From NCBI GenBank assembly GCA_022340285.1, contig JAJDOG010000109.1, positions 1 to 32,922 on the forward strand: a stretch of 32,922 nucleotides of DNA. Reading direction: 5' to 3'. Source of the stretch: Betaproteobacteria bacterium. Lineage in GTDB: Bacteria > Pseudomonadota > Gammaproteobacteria > Burkholderiales > SG8-39. Below the pieces are notes generated by a model. That model was not told where the DNA came from. It ran no database searches and saw nothing but the letters and a program-made list of their open reading frames with translations. Position 1 is the first letter of the stretch, and the number at the start of each line of letters is the position of its first letter. This document shows positions 16,785-25,594 of the stretch, piece after piece. The translations under genes were made by a program, and so were the position numbers.

Positions 16785-18755
16785 ATGGCTGCAAACATCG
16801 AGTCTGTCCTGCACGAGACCCGGGTCTTCCCGCCTTCGCCGGAATTCGTGAAGCAGGCGAACGTGTCGGGTATGGCCGCCTACAAGGCTCTTTGCGACGA
16901 GGCGGAGCGCGATCCGGACGGCTTCTGGGGTAGATTGGCGAAAGAGCATCTGCACTGGTCGAAGCCCTTCACGAATGTGCTCGACGAATCCAACGCGCCG
17001 TTCTTCAAGTGGTTCAGCGACGGCGAGTTGAACGCCTCCTACAACTGCCTCGACCGGCACCTCGAGACCCAGCCGGACAAGATCGCGATCATCTTCGAGG
17101 CCGACGACGGCACGGTCACGAAGATCACCTACCGGGAGTTGCACCAGCGCGTCTGCCACTTGGCGAACGCGCTGCGGGCCCACGGCGTCAAGCAGGGCGA
17201 CCGAGTACTCATCTACATGCCGATGTCGATCGAAGTCGTGCAGGCGATGCAGGCGTGCGCGCGCATCGGTGCGACCCACTCGGTGGTGTTCGGCGGCTTC
17301 TCGGCCAAGAGCCTCCAGGAGCGGATCGTCGACGCGGGCGCGACTGAGGTGATCACGGCCGACGGGCAGCTGCGCGGCGGGCGCGAGATCCCGCTCAAGC
17401 CGGTCGTGGACGAGGCATTCGCGATGGGCGGCTGCGAGAAGGTCAGGAACGTCATCGTGTACCGGCGCACCGGCTCGAAGGTGCCGATGCAGGCGCCGCG
17501 CGACAAGTGGCTGCACGATGTCGTCAAGGGGCAACCCGATACCTGCGAGCCGGCCTGGGTGAATGCCGAGCACCCGCTGTACATCCTGTACACGTCGGGG
17601 TCGACGGGCAAGCCGAAAGGGGTGCAGCACGCCACCGGCGGCTACCTGCTGAGCGCCATCCTCACGATGAAATGGGTGTTCGACAACAAGCCCACCGACA
17701 TCTTCTGGTGCACCGCCGACGTGGGCTGGGTGACCGGCCACACCTACATCGTTTATGGGCCGCTCGCCTGCGGAACGACCGTGGTGATGTTCGAAGGCGT
17801 ACCGACGTACCCGGATGCGGGCCGCTTCTGGAAGATGATCCAGGACCACAAGGTGAACGTGTTCTACACGGCGCCGACCGCGATCCGCTCGCTGATCAAG
17901 GCGGGTGGGGATCTGCCGAAGAAGTACGACCTTTCCAGCTTGCGCATCCTCGGCACGGTCGGCGAGCCGATCAACCCCGAGGCGTGGATGTGGTACCACA
18001 CCACGGTCGGGCGGGAGCGCTGTCCGATCGTGGACACCTGGTGGCAGACCGAGACCGGTTCGATCCTGATCACGCCGCTGCCGGGCGCGATCCCCACCAA
18101 GCCGGGCTCGGCGACGCTGCCCCTGCCGGGGATCGCGGCCGATATCGTCGACGAGACCGGCAAGTCGGTGGGCAGAGGCAAGGGCGGTCTGCTCGTGATC
18201 AAGCGGCCGTGGCCGTCGATGATCCGCACCATCTGGGGCGACCCGGAGCGCTTCAAGAAGACCTACTACCCCGACGATTTCAAGGGCGAGTACTACCTCG
18301 CCGGCGACGGGGCGAGCATGGACGAGGAAGGATATTTCCGCATCGTCGGCCGCATCGACGACGTGCTCAACGTGTCGGGTCACCGGCTCGGCACGATGGA
18401 GGTCGAGTCGGCGCTCGTCGCCAATTCGAAGCTGGTTGCCGAAGCGGCGGTCGTGGGGCGCCCCGACGATCTTACGGGCGAGGCGATCGTGGCCTTCGTG
18501 GTGCCGAAGGGGGCACGTCCGGAAGGGGACGACGCGAAGAAGATGGCGCAGGAGCTGCGTGACTGGGTCGGCAAGGAGATCGGGCCGATCGCCAAGCCGA
18601 AGGACATCCGCTTCGGCGACAACCTGCCCAAGACGCGCTCCGGAAAGATCATGCGGCGGCTGTTGCGCTCCATCGCAAGAGGCGAGGAGATCACGCAGGA
18701 CGTTTCCACGCTGGAAAACCCCGCGATCCTCGAGCAGCTCAAGCAATCGCGCTGA
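16785..18755 (+). CDS. acs: Acetyl-CoA synthetase (AMP-forming)
   Basis: This 656-residue enzyme activates acetate through acetyl-AMP to acetyl-CoA. Its motifs are [11 protein letters not shown] (269-279), [29 protein letters not shown] (the tryptophan pair limits the acyl pocket to acetate in known Acs), the hinge [23 protein letters not shown], and K621 in [11 protein letters not shown], the lysine whose acetylation inactivates Acs in other bacteria. The frame is open from 16695, but ATG 16785 is the start because GGAGGAG (16771-16777) is 7 bases ahead and homologues start here. It is preceded by a possible -10 at 16733 and followed by a strong hairpin at 18795, so it is probably a single-gene unit. 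It is paralogous to prpE in the same orientation. Confidence 0.97.
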   Translation: MAANIESVLHETRVFPPSPEFVKQANVSGMAAYKALCDEAERDPDGFWGRLAKEHLHWSKPFTNVLDESNAPFFKWFSDGELNASYNCLDRHLETQPDKIAIIFEADDGTVTKITYRELHQRVCHLANALRAHGVKQGDRVLIYMPMSIEVVQAMQACARIGATHSVVFGGFSAKSLQERIVDAGATEVITADGQLRGGREIPLKPVVDEAFAMGGCEKVRNVIVYRRTGSKVPMQAPRDKWLHDVVKGQPDTCEPAWVNAEHPLYILYTSGSTGKPKGVQHATGGYLLSAILTMKWVFDNKPTDIFWCTADVGWVTGHTYIVYGPLACGTTVVMFEGVPTYPDAGRFWKMIQDHKVNVFYTAPTAIRSLIKAGGDLPKKYDLSSLRILGTVGEPINPEAWMWYHTTVGRERCPIVDTWWQTETGSILITPLPGAIPTKPGSATLPLPGIAADIVDETGKSVGRGKGGLLVIKRPWPSMIRTIWGDPERFKKTYYPDDFKGEYYLAGDGASMDEEGYFRIVGRIDDVLNVSGHRLGTMEVESALVANSKLVAEAAVVGRPDDLTGEAIVAFVVPKGARPEGDDAKKMAQELRDWVGKEIGPIAKPKDIRFGDNLPKTRSGKIMRRLLRSIARGEEITQDVSTLENPAILEQLKQSR

Positions 18756-18794
18756 TCCGCGGGCCGCTGCCGCTCGCAAGCGTATCGTTCGCAA

Positions 18795-18825
18795 CGCCAC
18801 GCGCGGCCGCAAGGCGCGCGTGGCG
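18795..18825 (+). terminator. Strong hairpin after acs
   Basis: An 11-bp perfect stem, CGCCACGCGCG (18795-18805) with CGCGCGTGGCG (18815-18825), closes a 9-base loop about 40 bases after the acs stop. There is no T-run, so it is not a textbook intrinsic terminator, but it may stop or stabilise the acs transcript. A TAGAAT promoter element follows 12 bases later. Confidence 0.5.
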
Positions 18826-18837
18826 CACGGATCGGGC

Positions 18838-18843
18838 TAGAAT
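18838..18843 (+). promoter_or_regulatory. Possible -10 element for the D-2-hydroxyglutarate dehydrogenase-like gene
   Basis: TAGAAT at 18838-18843 matches five of six -10 bases and is placed just behind the post-acs hairpin and 33 bases before the ATG at 18877. The expected -35 position falls in the hairpin stem (GC only), so the promoter may depend on an activator or be weak. Confidence 0.4.
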
Positions 18844-18876
18844 CGTGGGCGTAGCCGTCGTTGCCCCACGAGATCC

Positions 18877-20289
18877 ATGGACGCTCCAACCCTGCTGCAT
18901 CGCCTTGCCCGCATCGTCGGCGAGCAGCACGTGCTCGTGGAGGATGCCGAGACGGCGCCTTACGCGACCGACTGGCGCAAACGCTATTTCGGGCGCGCCC
19001 GCGCCGTCGTGAAGCCGGGCAGCACCGAGGAAGTGGCTGCGGTCGTCGCGCTGTGCGCGGAGACGCGCACGCCGATCGTCCCCCAGGGGGGCAACACGAG
19101 CCTCTGCGGCGCCGCAACCCCCGATACGAGCGGCACGCAGCTCATCGTGAATCTTTCGCGCATGAACCGGATCCGCGCGCTCGACCCGGTCAACAACACG
19201 GTCACGGTGGAGGCGGGGTGCGTGCTGGCGACCTTGCAGGAGGCCGCCGACGACGCGGGCAGGCTATTTCCGCTCAGCCTTGCCGCCGAAGGAAGCTGCG
19301 AGATCGGCGGGAATCTTTCCACCAACGCAGGGGGCGTGCAGGTCCTGCGCTACGGGAACACCCGTGAACTGGTGCTTGGGCTCGAGGTCGTCCTGCCGTC
19401 GGGCGAGGTCTGGGACGGACTGCGGGGCCTGCGCAAGGACAACACCGGCTACGATCTCAAGCACCTCTTCATCGGCGCCGAGGGGACGCTCGGCATCATC
19501 ACTGCTGCCGTGCTCAAGCTCTTTCCGAAGCCCCGCGCCCAGGCCACTGCGGTCGTCGCGCTGAATGACGTGCGCGCGGCGCTTCGGCTGCTGACCCATA
19601 TCCAGGAACGATGCGGCGATCGGTTGACCGCATTCGAGTTGATGTCGCGCATCTGCATCGAGCTCGTGACGCGCCATATTCCGGGCGTTCAAAGACCGTT
19701 CGACAGGGACTACGCCGAAAACGTCCTTCTCGAGCTCTCCGACACCCATGCGGCAGGTAATGTCAAGGAAGTGCTCGAGGCGGTGCTCGGGGAGGCGCTC
19801 GAGCAGGACCTCATCGCGGATGCCGTGGTCGCAGCGAGCGAGGGGCAGGCGCAGAAACTGTGGGCGCTACGCGAAAACCTCACCGAGGCACAGGCCCTCG
19901 ACGGCAAGCAGGTCAAGCATGACGTGTCGGTGCCCATCTCGCACATCGCGGAATTCATCGACGCCGCGCAGACGGCGCTCGAACGCGAGTTTCCCGGGGT
20001 GCGGGTGGTGAATTTCGGCCATGTCGGTGACGGCAACCTTCACTTCAACGTGGCGCCCCCGCCCGGCATGGACGAGGCGGCGTTCATGCAGAAGATGCGC
20101 ACGGTGAACCGCATCGTCCACGACGCGACGGCTCGCTTCGGCGGGTCGATCAGCGCGGAGCACGGCCTCGGCGTGTACAAGCGGGACGAGATCCTGCGCT
20201 ACAAATCCCCGCTCGAGATGGAGATCATGCGCTCGATCAAGCGCGCTATCGATCCGCTCGGCATCATGAATCCGGGAAAGGTGCTCTGA
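18877..20289 (+). CDS. FAD-binding oxidoreductase, D-2-hydroxyglutarate dehydrogenase-like
   Basis: This 470-residue flavoprotein is of the GlcD/D-lactate/D-2-hydroxyglutarate dehydrogenase family. The FAD domain (about 40-215) has VVKPGSTEEVAAVV, QGGNTSLCGAA (70-80), LSLAAEGSCEIGGNLSTNAGG and NTGYDLKHLFIGAEGTLGIIT. The C-terminal oxidase domain carries H382 in GHVGDGNLHFN, with H389 as the likely second metal ligand, then SISAEHGLGVYKR and the terminal MNPGKVL. The NTGYDLK...GTLGIIT form resembles D-2-hydroxyglutarate dehydrogenases, which recycle the by-product of SerA to 2-oxoglutarate; this would feed the sucAB complex. D-lactate or glycolate as substrate cannot be excluded. No glcE or glcF follows, which argues against the three-subunit glycolate oxidase. 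Confidence 0.85.
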   Translation: MDAPTLLHRLARIVGEQHVLVEDAETAPYATDWRKRYFGRARAVVKPGSTEEVAAVVALCAETRTPIVPQGGNTSLCGAATPDTSGTQLIVNLSRMNRIRALDPVNNTVTVEAGCVLATLQEAADDAGRLFPLSLAAEGSCEIGGNLSTNAGGVQVLRYGNTRELVLGLEVVLPSGEVWDGLRGLRKDNTGYDLKHLFIGAEGTLGIITAAVLKLFPKPRAQATAVVALNDVRAALRLLTHIQERCGDRLTAFELMSRICIELVTRHIPGVQRPFDRDYAENVLLELSDTHAAGNVKEVLEAVLGEALEQDLIADAVVAASEGQAQKLWALRENLTEAQALDGKQVKHDVSVPISHIAEFIDAAQTALEREFPGVRVVNFGHVGDGNLHFNVAPPPGMDEAAFMQKMRTVNRIVHDATARFGGSISAEHGLGVYKRDEILRYKSPLEMEIMRSIKRAIDPLGIMNPGKVL

Positions 20290-20290
20290 T

Positions 20291-20306
20291 CTGCCGCTGC
20301 GGGCAG
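20291..20306 (+). terminator. Weak hairpin after the FAD oxidoreductase gene
   Basis: CTGCC (20291-20295) pairs with GGCAG (20302-20306) over a 6-base loop immediately behind the stop codon. The stem is short and no T-run follows. It may separate this gene from the tRNA promoter just downstream. Confidence 0.25.
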
Positions 20307-20316
20307 TACGTTGCGG

Positions 20317-20322
20317 TAGAAT
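20317..20322 (+). promoter_or_regulatory. -10 element of the tRNA-Ser promoter
   Basis: TAGAAT (20317-20322) lies 11 bases before the first base of tRNA-Ser, followed by the GC-rich GCGCGCG tract typical of stable-RNA promoter discriminators. A matching -35 hexamer is not obvious. Confidence 0.5.
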
Positions 20323-20333
20323 TGCGCGCGCCC

Positions 20334-20424
20334 GGAGAGGTGGCCGAGTGGTTGAAGGCGCACGCCTGGAAAGCGTGTGTACGGTAATACCGTACCGCGG
20401 GTTCGAATCCCGCTCTCTCCGCCA
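20334..20424 (+). tRNA. serX: tRNA-Ser (anticodon GGA)
   Basis: This 91-base type II tRNA has a long variable arm. The acceptor stem GGAGAGG pairs with TCTCTCC (one G-U) and is followed by discriminator G and an encoded CCA (20422-20424). The anticodon stem CACGC/GCGTG encloses CTGGAAA, with anticodon GGA at 20368-20370 reading UCC and UCU. The variable arm TGTACGGTAATACCGTACC forms its own hairpin, and the T arm is GCGGG-TTCGAAT-CCCGC. The symbol is a generic placeholder. Confidence 0.97.
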
Positions 20425-20487
20425 CGACCGCGCAGGCCTGCAGGTGGGGGCGTGCGAGGACGAAAGAAAAAGTAGGAGCTAGGTAGC

Positions 20488-20823
20488 ATGAAACCTCGTG
20501 GAACCCGCCTGGCCGCATCGCTGCGCACGAGCGACGGCGTGAGCGGCGTGTATTCCGTCATTCCGGGCGAGACGCCGAAGTCCATCGCGGCGATCGAGCC
20601 GGTGAAATGGGACAAGCCGCCCGCCGGAAAAGTGATCGAGGGCGCGTTCACCGTGATCGGCGAGCTCGGCATGACCGGTCAGATCATCCTCCTCAACGGC
20701 TACCAGTGGGAGGCGCTGTCCAAGGCGCAGCTCGAGAATCATTTCTACGCCGCGATCCTGTGGGGCGGCAGCCCGCTCAAGGTCGTGGACGACGCCCAGC
20801 TCATCAACAAGCGTAAGTCCTAG
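20488..20823 (+). CDS. Unrecognised 111-residue protein
   Basis: I do not recognise the family. The protein is soluble-looking, lacks cysteine, has no signal peptide or membrane segment, and ends in a basic NKRKS tail. The N-terminal 15 residues are basic (KPRGTRLAASLR), and the middle (VIEGAFTVIGELGMTGQIILLNGYQWEAL) looks like beta strands followed by a helix. ATG 20488 has a good TAGGAG Shine-Dalgarno at 20473-20478. The reading frame is the only one here with a ribosome site and sensible amino-acid use, so I think it is real. It lies between tRNA-Ser and parE in the same direction and is followed by a 12-bp-stem hairpin. It could be cotranscribed with the tRNA. Confidence 0.7.
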   Translation: MKPRGTRLAASLRTSDGVSGVYSVIPGETPKSIAAIEPVKWDKPPAGKVIEGAFTVIGELGMTGQIILLNGYQWEALSKAQLENHFYAAILWGGSPLKVVDDAQLINKRKS

Positions 20824-20865
20824 GTGCCACGCGCGTCTGCCCGGGCTCTGGAACACCGCCCCGGC

Positions 20866-20902
20866 GGCTGCGCAGCCTCCCCTCCTCGGAGAGGAGGGGA
20901 GG
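20866..20902. terminator. Palindrome and 12-bp hairpin between the unknown gene and parE
   Basis: A perfect 12-bp palindrome GGCTGCGCAGCC (20866-20877) overlaps the start of a perfect hairpin: CCTCCCCTCCTC (20876-20887) with GAGGAGGGGAGG (20891-20902), loop GGA. The second stem is purine on one strand and pyrimidine on the other. No T-run follows. It may end transcription of the unknown gene, or be a copy of a dispersed repeat. Confidence 0.5.
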
Positions 20903-20970
20903 AAGACCGCTGCGATTAATACTGCGCATTGCGCCGTGCTTGGGTGGGTGCATCCGGCCATCGGGCGGAG

Positions 20971-21024
20971 TATGATCACAACCCGTCGTGGTCGACCAGG
21001 GGGTCGACCCCAACCTGTCGTGGT
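20971..21024 (+). promoter_or_regulatory. parE: parE leader: -10 element and repeated palindromes
   Basis: TATGAT (20971-20976) is a possible -10. Just downstream the self-complementary octamer GGTCGACC occurs twice, at 20990-20997 and 21002-21009 (the latter extends to GGGTCGACCC, 21001-21010), and the two copies can pair over a 4-base loop. They are flanked by direct repeats of GTCGTGGT at 20985-20992 and 21017-21024. The arrangement lies between the predicted start point and the parE ATG (21042), so it would be in the mRNA leader and could be an operator or attenuator. Confidence 0.4.
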
Positions 21025-21041
21025 GAGAAGAACGGGATAGG

Positions 21042-23033
21042 ATGGCTCGCAAGGCTGGCGATTATCGCGCTGAAGACATTGAAATCCTTGAGGATCTCTC
21101 GCCGATCCTGCACCGGCCGGGCATGTACACGGACCCGGTCAACCCCAATCACGCGCTGGTCGAGGCGATCGACAACGCATCGGACGAGGGCCTTGCCGGC
21201 TTCGCAAAGAGCGTCTCGGTCGTCCTGTACGAGGACGGCTCGGCTGCGGTAGAGGACGACGGCCGGGGCATCCCGGTGGATCTGCATCCCAAGAAGAAGA
21301 TTCCCGCGGTGCAGGTGATCTTCACGACCCTCCATTCGGGGGGCAAGTTCAGAAAGACCGACAAGGATGCCGTCTACCGCATCGCCGGCGGCCTGCACGG
21401 CGTTGGTGTGTGCGTGACGAATGCGCTCGCGAAGCGGCTCGAGGTCGAAGTCAAGCGGGATGGCGCGCTCTACCGCCTGGTGTTCGCCGACAACGGCAAG
21501 GTCAAGGACCCGCTGAAGAAGGTGCGCAACATCGGCCCGCGGGAAACCGGGACGCGGGTTCGCTTCTGGCCCGACGCGAAGTACTTCGACTCGCCGAATA
21601 TCGTTCCCCAGGACATCGCGATCCTGATGCGTGCGAAGGCGATGCTCCTTCCCGGCGTTCGGTTCACGCTGGGCGTGGAGAAGAAGGGCAAGATCGAAAC
21701 CACGACCTGGCACTTTCCCGACGGGATTCGCGGCTATTTCGGAGAGGCCATGTCGGCGCGCGACGCCGTCGCCGAACCGTTTCTCGGCGAGCGCTATATC
21801 GATGCGCAATCCGAGTCCGACAGCTTCGCGGAAGGCGAGGGCGCGCTGTGGGCGATCGCCTGGGCGCCGGACGGCGAAGTCGTCGCGGAGTCGTACGTGA
21901 ACATGATCCCGACGCGCCACGGCGGCACGCACGTGTCGGGCTTGCGCGAAGGGGCGTACAACGCGATCAAGAGCTTCATCGATCACCACGCGATGGGCCA
22001 GCGCGGCCTCAAGATCGTGCCCGAGGATGTCTGGTCGCGCGCGTCCTATGTGCTCGCCGTGAAGATGCTCGATCCGCAATTCAAGGGCCAGGTGAAGAAC
22101 GAGCTCATTTCGCGCGACGGCGTGAAGCTCATCGCGCAGATGGTGCGCGATCCGTTCGAGCTCTGGCTGAACCAGCACGTCGAGGAAGGGAAGCGCATCG
22201 CGGAGCTCGTCATCTCCCAGGCGCTGGCCCGCACGCGTGCGGCACAGAAGGTCGAGCGCCGCAAGATTTCCGGCGTCGCCGTCCTGCCAGGCAAGCTGAC
22301 CGACTGCGCATCGGACGATCCGGAGCGCAACGAGCTCTTCATCGTCGAGGGCGACTCGGCGGGTGGCTCGGCGAAGCAGGCGCGCGACAAGGAGTTCCAG
22401 GCGATCCTGCCGCTCAAGGGCAAGCCGAAGAACACCTGGCAGGACAGCCCGGAGTCGCTCTACTCGAACAAGGAGATCGAGGCCATTGCGCTGGCGATCG
22501 GTGTGGAGCCCCACAAGCTCGGCGATGCGACCGATCTCGGTGGGCTCCGCTATCGAAAGATCGTGATTCTCGCGGATGCGGACGTCGACGGCTCGCACAT
22601 CCAGGTCTTGCTCCTGACGCTCTTCTTCCAGCACTTTCCGAAGCTGATCGAGCAGGGCAATGTCTTCATCGCGCAGCCGCCGCTCTTTCGCATCGACGTG
22701 CCCTCGCAGGGCAAAGGCAAGCCGGCACGCAAGCTCTACGCCCTCGACAAGCAGGAGCTGGCGGCCATGGAAGAGAAGCTCGCCGACGAAGGCGTACGCG
22801 AGGGTGCCTGGACGGTGAGCCGCTTCAAGGGTCTCGGGGAAATGAGCCCGGAGCAGCTGTGGGAGACCACGCTCAACCCCGACACGCGCCGCATGCTGCC
22901 CGTGCGAGTCGAGGACGGCATGCTCGATTCAGACCGGGATGTCTTCAACATGATGATGGCGCGCGAGAACTCGCAGGCGCGCCGCGAGTGGATGGAGACC
23001 TTCGGCAATCTCGTTGATGCCGACATCTCGTAA
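21042..23033 (+). CDS. parE: DNA topoisomerase IV subunit B
   Basis: This 663-residue GHKL ATPase subunit has RPGMYTD near the N-terminus, [13 protein letters not shown] and [20 protein letters not shown] for ATP and Mg binding, and the flexible lid [14 protein letters not shown]. The Toprim domain has [14 protein letters not shown] (from about 436) and DADVDGSHI (about 511), and RFKGLGEM follows near the end. The compact length without the extra insert of some GyrB proteins and the parC gene directly behind it identify ParE rather than GyrB. With ParC it decatenates daughter chromosomes. The ribosome site before ATG 21042 is weak (ACGGGA). The leader contains repeated palindromes. Confidence 0.96.
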   Translation: MARKAGDYRAEDIEILEDLSPILHRPGMYTDPVNPNHALVEAIDNASDEGLAGFAKSVSVVLYEDGSAAVEDDGRGIPVDLHPKKKIPAVQVIFTTLHSGGKFRKTDKDAVYRIAGGLHGVGVCVTNALAKRLEVEVKRDGALYRLVFADNGKVKDPLKKVRNIGPRETGTRVRFWPDAKYFDSPNIVPQDIAILMRAKAMLLPGVRFTLGVEKKGKIETTTWHFPDGIRGYFGEAMSARDAVAEPFLGERYIDAQSESDSFAEGEGALWAIAWAPDGEVVAESYVNMIPTRHGGTHVSGLREGAYNAIKSFIDHHAMGQRGLKIVPEDVWSRASYVLAVKMLDPQFKGQVKNELISRDGVKLIAQMVRDPFELWLNQHVEEGKRIAELVISQALARTRAAQKVERRKISGVAVLPGKLTDCASDDPERNELFIVEGDSAGGSAKQARDKEFQAILPLKGKPKNTWQDSPESLYSNKEIEAIALAIGVEPHKLGDATDLGGLRYRKIVILADADVDGSHIQVLLLTLFFQHFPKLIEQGNVFIAQPPLFRIDVPSQGKGKPARKLYALDKQELAAMEEKLADEGVREGAWTVSRFKGLGEMSPEQLWETTLNPDTRRMLPVRVEDGMLDSDRDVFNMMMARENSQARREWMETFGNLVDADIS

Positions 23034-23043
23034 AAGACGCGGA

Positions 23044-25503
23044 ATGGACGATCAGAAAGACCTCTTCGAGGCCTCGGGCGGCGACACCGCCCTCGCCGAG
23101 CGCAAGCCGAGAAAAGGCGCCAAGGCGGCGCCTCCTGCGGCGCAGTCCGGCGGGTCGGGCGGCACGAAGCCGCCGTCGAAATTTGCCCCGTTGACGGGCG
23201 AGTTCGGGGACACGCTGCCGCTCGGAAAATACGCGGCGTCCCAGTACTTGCAGTACGCGATCGCGACGGTGAAGGATCGCGCGCTGCCGCGGGTTGCGGA
23301 CGGCCAGAAGCCGGTGCAGGCGCGAATCCTCTACGCGATGTGGGAGCTGGGCGGCCGATCGGGCACCCCGCGCAAGAAATCCGCGCGCGTGGTCGGCGAC
23401 GTGCTCGGGAAGTTCCATCCGCATGGCGATGCATCCGTGTACGACGCGCTGGTGCGCCTCGCACAGGACTTCACCATGCGCTACCCGCTGATCGACGGCG
23501 AGGGGAACTTCGGGTCGCGGGACGGCGACGATCCTGCCGCGATGCGCTACACGGAGGCGCGGCTCACGAAGTTCGCGGAAGTGCTCCTTGCAGAGCTCGA
23601 CAGCGGCACCGTGGATTTTGCACCGAACTACGACGGCAGCATCGAGGAGCCCGAGGTGCTTCCCGCGCGCCTCCCAGTGGTGCTGCTCAACGGTTCATCG
23701 GGCATCGCGGTCGGCATGGCTACGGAAGTGCCGAGCCACAACCTGAACGAGGTCGTGCAGGGCGCAATCGCGATGATTCGAGAGCCCGGCGTCAGCATTG
23801 CCGGGTTGATGAAGCACATCAAGGGCCCCGACTTCGCGGGGGGCGGCCAGATCATCACACCGCGATCGGACATCCGTGCAGCGTACGAGAGCGGGCGCGG
23901 CGCGGTCAGGGTGCGTGCGCGATGGAATATCGAGCGCCTCGCGCGCGGACAATGGCAGGTCGTCGTGTACGAGCTGCCGCCCGGTTCCTCGGCGCGCAAG
24001 GTGCTGGAGGAGATTGATGCGATCACGAATCCGCAGCCGCGGGCGGGAAAGAAATCGCTGAGCGCGGAGCAGACCCGCGAGAAGCAGCTCGTGCTGTCGA
24101 TGCTCGATCGGGTGCGCGACGAATCGGATCGCGTTCATCCCGTCCGCCTAGTATTCGAGCCGAAGTCCTCACGCGTCGACGAGACCGAGTTCGTGAATCT
24201 CCTCCTCGCGAAGACGAGCATGGAGACCAACGTTTCCGTCAACCTCGTCATGGTCGGTCTCGACGGGCGCCCCGCGGGCAAGAGCCTCAAGGACCTGCTC
24301 AAGGAGTGGCTCCAATTCCGGTTCGCGACGGTGACCCGGCGCACGCGATTCCGGCTCGACAAGGTGCTGGACCGCATCCACATTCTCGAAGGGCGCTTGA
24401 TCGTCCTGCTGAACGTGGACAAGGTCATCAAGATCATTCGCAATGCGGACGAGCCGAAGCCCGAGCTGATCAAGGCCTTCAAGCTGACCGAGCGTCAGGC
24501 CGACGATATCCTGGAGATCCGCCTGCGACAGCTCGCCAAGCTCGAGCACATCAAGGTGGAGCGCGAGCTCGGCGACCTGCGCAAGGAAAAGAAGGGGCTC
24601 GAAAAGATACTGGGCAGCCGCAAGGCGCTCGAGACGCTGGTCGTGGAAGAGCTCCAGCAGGACGCCGATGCGTTCGGCGACAAGCGGCGCACGAAGCTCG
24701 AGGAATCGGAGAAGGCTGCCGTCGAAGCACCCGTGATCGACGAGCCGGTGACCGTCATCTTCTCCAAGAACGGCTGGGTGCGGGCACGGCAGGGTTGGCA
24801 GGTCGATCCCACGGCCCTGTCGTTCAAGGAAGGCGACTCGCTGCAGGCACTGATTCCGTGCCGCACGGTGGATCCGGTGCTGTTCCTCGACTCGAACGGA
24901 CGCGCCTACACGGTGCAGGCCGGCGAGCTGCCTTCGGCGCGCGGGGACGGTGCGCCGGCGTCGTCGCTCGTCGACGTCCAGGAGGGTGGGCGCATCATCC
25001 AATGCGTGGCCGGCAAGCCGGAGACCCGCCTGCTTGTCGCATCGAGCGGCGGATACGGCTTTTTGTGCACGATTGCGGACATGGTGTCGAATCGCCGCGC
25101 CGGACGCGAATTCATGTCCATCGAAGCAGGCGAGATACCGCTGGCCCCGGCAGTTTATGAAGAGGCGCGCGGCAATTTCGTTGCTGCCGTCGCCGAAGGG
25201 GGGCGCCTGCTGACGTTCGACCTCGCGGAGATGCGGCAGATGGCGAAAGGCCGGGGCGTGATCGTGATGGGGCTCGAGGAAGGCGAGAAGCTGATCGCAG
25301 TGGCGGTGACGAGCGCCAAGGAATTGATCGTCGAGGGCGTCAGCCGCCGCGGCGGCAAGGCGAAGGAGGTGCGACTTGCCGGCGACAAGCTCGCGCACCA
25401 CTTCGGGCACCGCGCGCGTATGGGACGCGTCCTTCCCGACAAGCTGACGCCCCGCGCCCTGAAGCTCCCGGCAAGGCCCGAACCATCGTCTTCCGACCGC
25501 TAG
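23044..25503 (+). CDS. parC: DNA topoisomerase IV subunit A
   Basis: This 819-residue breakage-reunion subunit has its catalytic tyrosine at Y169 in [10 protein letters not shown]. The N-terminus has about 50 extra residues against E. coli ParC, rich in Ala, Gly, Lys and Pro and probably disordered; the conserved part begins near [15 protein letters not shown]. The helix that binds DNA and quinolones ([16 protein letters not shown], 122-137) has A130 and D134 at the places of E. coli Ser80 and Glu84. The C-terminal part ([42 protein letters not shown]) forms the beta-pinwheel. ATG 23044 lies 10 bases after the parE stop; an in-frame start inside parE is less likely. A hairpin follows the stop. 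Confidence 0.96.
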   Translation: MDDQKDLFEASGGDTALAERKPRKGAKAAPPAAQSGGSGGTKPPSKFAPLTGEFGDTLPLGKYAASQYLQYAIATVKDRALPRVADGQKPVQARILYAMWELGGRSGTPRKKSARVVGDVLGKFHPHGDASVYDALVRLAQDFTMRYPLIDGEGNFGSRDGDDPAAMRYTEARLTKFAEVLLAELDSGTVDFAPNYDGSIEEPEVLPARLPVVLLNGSSGIAVGMATEVPSHNLNEVVQGAIAMIREPGVSIAGLMKHIKGPDFAGGGQIITPRSDIRAAYESGRGAVRVRARWNIERLARGQWQVVVYELPPGSSARKVLEEIDAITNPQPRAGKKSLSAEQTREKQLVLSMLDRVRDESDRVHPVRLVFEPKSSRVDETEFVNLLLAKTSMETNVSVNLVMVGLDGRPAGKSLKDLLKEWLQFRFATVTRRTRFRLDKVLDRIHILEGRLIVLLNVDKVIKIIRNADEPKPELIKAFKLTERQADDILEIRLRQLAKLEHIKVERELGDLRKEKKGLEKILGSRKALETLVVEELQQDADAFGDKRRTKLEESEKAAVEAPVIDEPVTVIFSKNGWVRARQGWQVDPTALSFKEGDSLQALIPCRTVDPVLFLDSNGRAYTVQAGELPSARGDGAPASSLVDVQEGGRIIQCVAGKPETRLLVASSGGYGFLCTIADMVSNRRAGREFMSIEAGEIPLAPAVYEEARGNFVAAVAEGGRLLTFDLAEMRQMAKGRGVIVMGLEEGEKLIAVAVTSAKELIVEGVSRRGGKAKEVRLAGDKLAHHFGHRARMGRVLPDKLTPRALKLPARPEPSSSDR

Positions 25504-25505
25504 GT

Positions 25506-25528
25506 CCGGGCAAGGCCGCGTTGCCCGG
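25506..25528 (+). terminator. Hairpin after parC
   Basis: CCGGGCAA (25506-25513) pairs perfectly with TTGCCCGG (25521-25528) over a 7-base loop, two bases after the parC stop. No strong T-run follows, though ATTTAT comes about 12 bases later. It probably ends the parE-parC transcript. Confidence 0.5.
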
Positions 25529-25594
25529 TCGTACCCGCTCATTTATCCTGCGCGGCGACCGCGCCGGTTTAACGCGGCGTGTCAGGAGACGCGG

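Noticed and set aside
20334-20487. tRNA-Ser as an integration site for a mobile element
   Set aside because: No integrase, no repeated tRNA 3' end and no foreign-looking genes are found downstream; parE and parC follow.
21410-23017. A 535-codon + strand frame inside parE
   Set aside because: It is a frame-shifted shadow of parE, extremely rich in Arg and Ala with no domain.
23014-23043. parC start at 23014 overlapping parE
   Set aside because: The extra residues (MPTSRKRRG...) are not part of the family and ATG 23044 fits better; neither has a strong ribosome site, so a small doubt remains.
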